DNA of 6,672 nucleotides, from contig CABQBF010000142.1 in the NCBI GenBank assembly GCA_902462325.1, positions 1-6,672 on the forward strand, given 5' to 3'. Position 1 is the stretch's first letter, and each line of letters opens with the position of its first letter. This DNA is from an uncultured Peptococcaceae bacterium. Its GTDB lineage: Bacteria; Bacillota; Peptococcia; Peptococcales; Peptococcaceae. This document shows, one piece after another, positions 4,626 to 6,672 of this stretch. Under the pieces are notes generated by a model, which was not told the DNA's origin, did no database searches, and was given only the letters and a program-made list of their open reading frames with translations. A program made the position numbers and the translations under genes.

Positions 4626-5489
4626 GTGGCAGATCTGACCCAGTTGTTAAATCCCATCAATATTCTGGATATTGCCATCGTTGCGATTTTGATTTATAAA
4701 TTAATTTCTATGGTGAAAGGCACCCGAGCCGTACAGTTGATTAAAGGCATCTTGCTGTTGCTGTTGTTGAGCGCGATCAGCAGTAACAGCGTTTTAGGGC
4801 TGACCACCGTCAATTGGATTTTAGAGCAGGTGAAAACGCTGCTGTTAATTGCCATTCCTATTGTGTTTCAGCCCGAATTGCGCCGGGGTTTGGAGCAGTT
4901 GGGCAACAACGGTTTTTTAACCGGCGTGGGCGGTTTTCTGCCCGGCGGCAAACGGAATAAAGAGGCCGCCGAAGTGGAATACGTGGTCAATCAGTTGGTG
5001 CCCTTTCTGGCAGAGTCCAGCCGCACCCGCACCGGCGTGTTGATTGCCTTGCAGCGCGAAGTGGGATTGAATGAATATGTCAATACCGGCATCAAAATCA
5101 ACGGCCATGTAAGCAGCCAGTTGCTGGGCAATATTTTTATTGTCAATACGCCGCTGCACGACGGCGCGGTTATTATTGAAGATGATACCATTTTGGCGGC
5201 CAGCTGTTATTTGCCGCTGTCGGAAAATAATAAAATCAGCAAAGCGCTGGGTACCCGCCATCGGGCGGGCATTGGCCTTTCTGAAGTGAGCGACGCCATT
5301 GTGTGCATTGTGTCGGAGGAAACCGGCGCCATTTCCATCGCCCAGGGCGGACAGTTGCAGCATAATATCGGGGAAGCGGCATTGCGGCGGACGTTGCTGG
5401 AAGGGCTGCAGAGCGACGCGCCCAAATCATTTTTGCAGAAGTGGAGGGATGACCATGACAGAAAAGCAGGCAGCGCAGGGAAAAAATGA
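4626..5489 (+). CDS. cdaA: Membrane-bound diadenylate cyclase CdaA (DisA_N/DAC domain)
   Basis: 287 aa with the GTG start at 4626, chosen because GGAAGGAG (4608-4615) precedes it by 10 bases and the protein then begins 'MADLTQLLNPINILDIA', as in the family. In-frame upstream codons at 4557/4560 lack a ribosome site and would add a basic, atypical 23-residue tail. The enzyme condenses two ATP into cyclic di-AMP at the inner face of the membrane. Three membrane helices (about 11-30, 37-51, 64-81) lead to the DAC domain (about 100-250). The hallmark motifs are intact: 'LHDGAVII' with D179-G180-A181 and 'GTRHRAGIGLSE' with T210-R211-H212-R213, followed by 'SEETG' (230-234). Length is close to B. 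subtilis CdaA (273 aa). First gene of cdaA-cdaR-glmM; its end overlaps cdaR by 35 bases. Assignment is secure. Confidence 0.97.
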   Translation: MADLTQLLNPINILDIAIVAILIYKLISMVKGTRAVQLIKGILLLLLLSAISSNSVLGLTTVNWILEQVKTLLLIAIPIVFQPELRRGLEQLGNNGFLTGVGGFLPGGKRNKEAAEVEYVVNQLVPFLAESSRTRTGVLIALQREVGLNEYVNTGIKINGHVSSQLLGNIFIVNTPLHDGAVIIEDDTILAASCYLPLSENNKISKALGTRHRAGIGLSEVSDAIVCIVSEETGAISIAQGGQLQHNIGEAALRRTLLEGLQSDAPKSFLQKWRDDHDRKAGSAGKK

Positions 5490-6456
5490 TTGGCTTTTGA
5501 AGGTGCTGGCCGTTGTCTGCGCAATCGTGTTGTGGTTTTATGCCGACGCGGAGAGCAATCCTTTTGTGACCAAACATTTTGATGTGCCGGTGCAGTATGT
5601 CAATCAGGCTGACAATTTGGCGGTAGAAGGCGGCGTACAGACGGTGCGCATTACCATTCGCGGCAAAGAAGCCGATACCTACAGTCTGCGCAGCGATGAT
5701 TTTACGGCGGAAGTGGATTTGAGCGCCGCTGTCGTTGGCAGCGGCGAATATGCCGTGCAGGTGCAGGCGCCCAGTTTGGTGGAACGTTTTTCGGTTGCCC
5801 CTGATAAAGTGACGCTGCATATTGATGAAGTGCAGAGTAAAGAGGTGCCGGTACGGGTACGCACCACCGGCACAGTGCCTGCCGGTTATGAACTGGAAAG
5901 CACTGAAGTACTTCCCGGAACCGTTATCATTACAGGGCTCAGCAAAGATTTGGAAGCCGTATCCGATATAGAAACAGAAGCCATTGATTTGAGCAAGCTT
6001 ACGGCGGAAAGTACGCTGGAGGTAAATCTGCACACCGATGACAAGGTATCCATTCAGGGTGTTGGACAGGTAGCCGTTCATTTTCTAATACAGGAGAAAC
6101 AAAATCACAGCAGCTATACCGCTGATATTGCGCTGTACCATGTGCCGGACGGATATACCGTCACGCTGGGACAGCAGTCGGCAACGGTGATTTTAAGCGG
6201 CAGCAACGCTTTGCTGGAAAGTCAGCGGGAATTGAGCCGTATCCAATTTTATGTAGATTGCAGCGGTTTAAGCGAGGGCGATTATGAGCTGCCGGTGCAA
6301 GTGAATTACAGCGGCGATTTGACAATCGGTCAATTAACGCCTGCTGCGGTACAGGTCACCGTTACTGCTGCAGAAAAATCTGTTTTTGATGATAATGCTA
6401 TTGAGAATCATATGGACAATGAAACGACAAATCAGGATGAGGGGGAAATAAATTGA
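5455..6456 (+). CDS. cdaR: YbbR-domain regulator of CdaA (CdaR)
   Basis: 333 aa. ATG 5455 is preferred to ATG 5449: the ribosome site GGAGGG (5443-5448) abuts 5449 with no spacing but lies 6 bases before 5455. The frame is open further upstream inside cdaA, but that part is a shadow. One N-terminal membrane helix (about 13-30, 'WLLKVLAVVCAIVLWFYADA') is followed by extracytoplasmic YbbR repeats, each starting with a strand like 'FDVPVQY' or 'KEVPVRVR'. I count three (about 42-123, 129-212, 221-305) against four in B. subtilis CdaR, so this protein is shorter than that one (about 480 aa). The C-terminal tail (308-333) is acidic and Asn-rich. In characterised species CdaR binds CdaA in the membrane and modulates c-di-AMP output. 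Overlaps cdaA by 35 bases and glmM by 3. Confidence 0.93.
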   Translation: MTEKQAAQGKNDWLLKVLAVVCAIVLWFYADAESNPFVTKHFDVPVQYVNQADNLAVEGGVQTVRITIRGKEADTYSLRSDDFTAEVDLSAAVVGSGEYAVQVQAPSLVERFSVAPDKVTLHIDEVQSKEVPVRVRTTGTVPAGYELESTEVLPGTVIITGLSKDLEAVSDIETEAIDLSKLTAESTLEVNLHTDDKVSIQGVGQVAVHFLIQEKQNHSSYTADIALYHVPDGYTVTLGQQSATVILSGSNALLESQRELSRIQFYVDCSGLSEGDYELPVQVNYSGDLTIGQLTPAAVQVTVTAAEKSVFDDNAIENHMDNETTNQDEGEIN

Positions 6457-6672
6457 AACTATTTGGAACTGATGGTGTAAGAGGAGAAGCCAATACCGTT
6501 TTGACAGCGGAGATGGCCTATCAATTAGGGCGGGCGGCCGCCTATGTGCTGCAGCGGGACGGTTTGCCCGATAAAGAGCCTGCAGTGGTAATCGGGAAGG
6601 ATACCCGCATTTCCGGCGATATGCTGGAAGCCAGTTTAATCGCCGGCATTTGCTCTACCGGTGTGCATGTGT
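6453..6672 (+). CDS. glmM: Phosphoglucosamine mutase GlmM, N-terminal part (cut by window end)
   Basis: Only the first 73 codons are present; the frame is open to the window edge. The start is TTG 6453, overlapping the cdaR stop (TTGA), with a strong ribosome site GAGGGGGA (6439-6446). Translation begins 'MKLFGTDGVRGEANT', the classic GlmM N-terminus, and continues through 'VVIGKDTRISGDMLEASLIAG'. GlmM converts glucosamine-6-phosphate to glucosamine-1-phosphate on the way to UDP-GlcNAc for peptidoglycan. The phosphoserine loop (TASHNP-type, near residue 100 in the family) and the metal-binding loop lie beyond the window, so intactness cannot be judged. Its place after cdaA-cdaR is the conserved Bacillota order; GlmM is reported to bind and inhibit CdaA in several species. 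Confidence 0.96.
   Translation, partial: MKLFGTDGVRGEANTVLTAEMAYQLGRAAAYVLQRDGLPDKEPAVVIGKDTRISGDMLEASLIAGICSTGVHV

Noticed and set aside
5299..5454. Longer CdaR reading starting inside cdaA
   Set aside because: These 52 residues are the out-of-frame shadow of the conserved DAC coding region; the ribosome site and membrane helix place the start at 5455.
5236..6081. 281-codon minus-strand open frame opposite cdaA/cdaR
   Set aside because: It lies antisense to two well-supported genes, is rich in His, Arg, Ala and Phe as expected for a shadow frame, and shows no ribosome site or recognisable domain.

Overview
The window reads as a chromosomal segment of a Bacillota (Firmicutes) bacterium of roughly 50% G+C. 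Pointers are the strong purine-rich Shine-Dalgarno sites (often AAGGGGG), use of GTG and TTG starts, a LytTR response regulator, the DUF881/small-basic-protein cluster and the cdaA-cdaR-glmM order. Negativicutes or Clostridia are both possible; this is inference, since no rRNA or other marker is present.

Left part (1-2230, + strand). A short uncharacterised 80-aa protein is followed by a strong two-tier intrinsic terminator. A LytTR-type response regulator comes next, with its own extended -10 promoter. Its receiver carries Glu where the phosphorylated Asp should be. A short-chain dehydrogenase/reductase (SDR) with an unusually long glycine-rich cofactor loop follows. It ends at a bidirectional terminator shared with the convergent operon to its right.

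Middle (2232-4167, - strand). A three-gene envelope operon is read right to left: DUF881 protein, DUF1290 small basic protein (Sbp), second DUF881 protein. All three are predicted membrane proteins. In Bacillus subtilis the equivalent ylxW-ylxX-sbp genes lie just upstream of ftsA-ftsZ; here the set ends at a terminator with no fts gene.

Right part (4168-6672, + strand). A 458-base divergent intergenic region holds candidate promoters facing each other, a 13-bp tandem repeat, a 17-bp AT-rich palindrome and several hairpins. It leads into the cdaA-cdaR-glmM operon: membrane diadenylate cyclase, its YbbR-domain regulator, and phosphoglucosamine mutase (cut by the window end). The genes are translationally coupled (35-base overlap, then a TTGA stop/start overlap). 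They link c-di-AMP signalling to amino-sugar supply for peptidoglycan.

No mobile element, CRISPR array, rRNA or tRNA was seen. Most genes belong to known families. The less ordinary signals are the Asp-to-Glu receiver, the SDR loop insertion and the architecture of the divergent control region. I did not find a convincing wholly new system.
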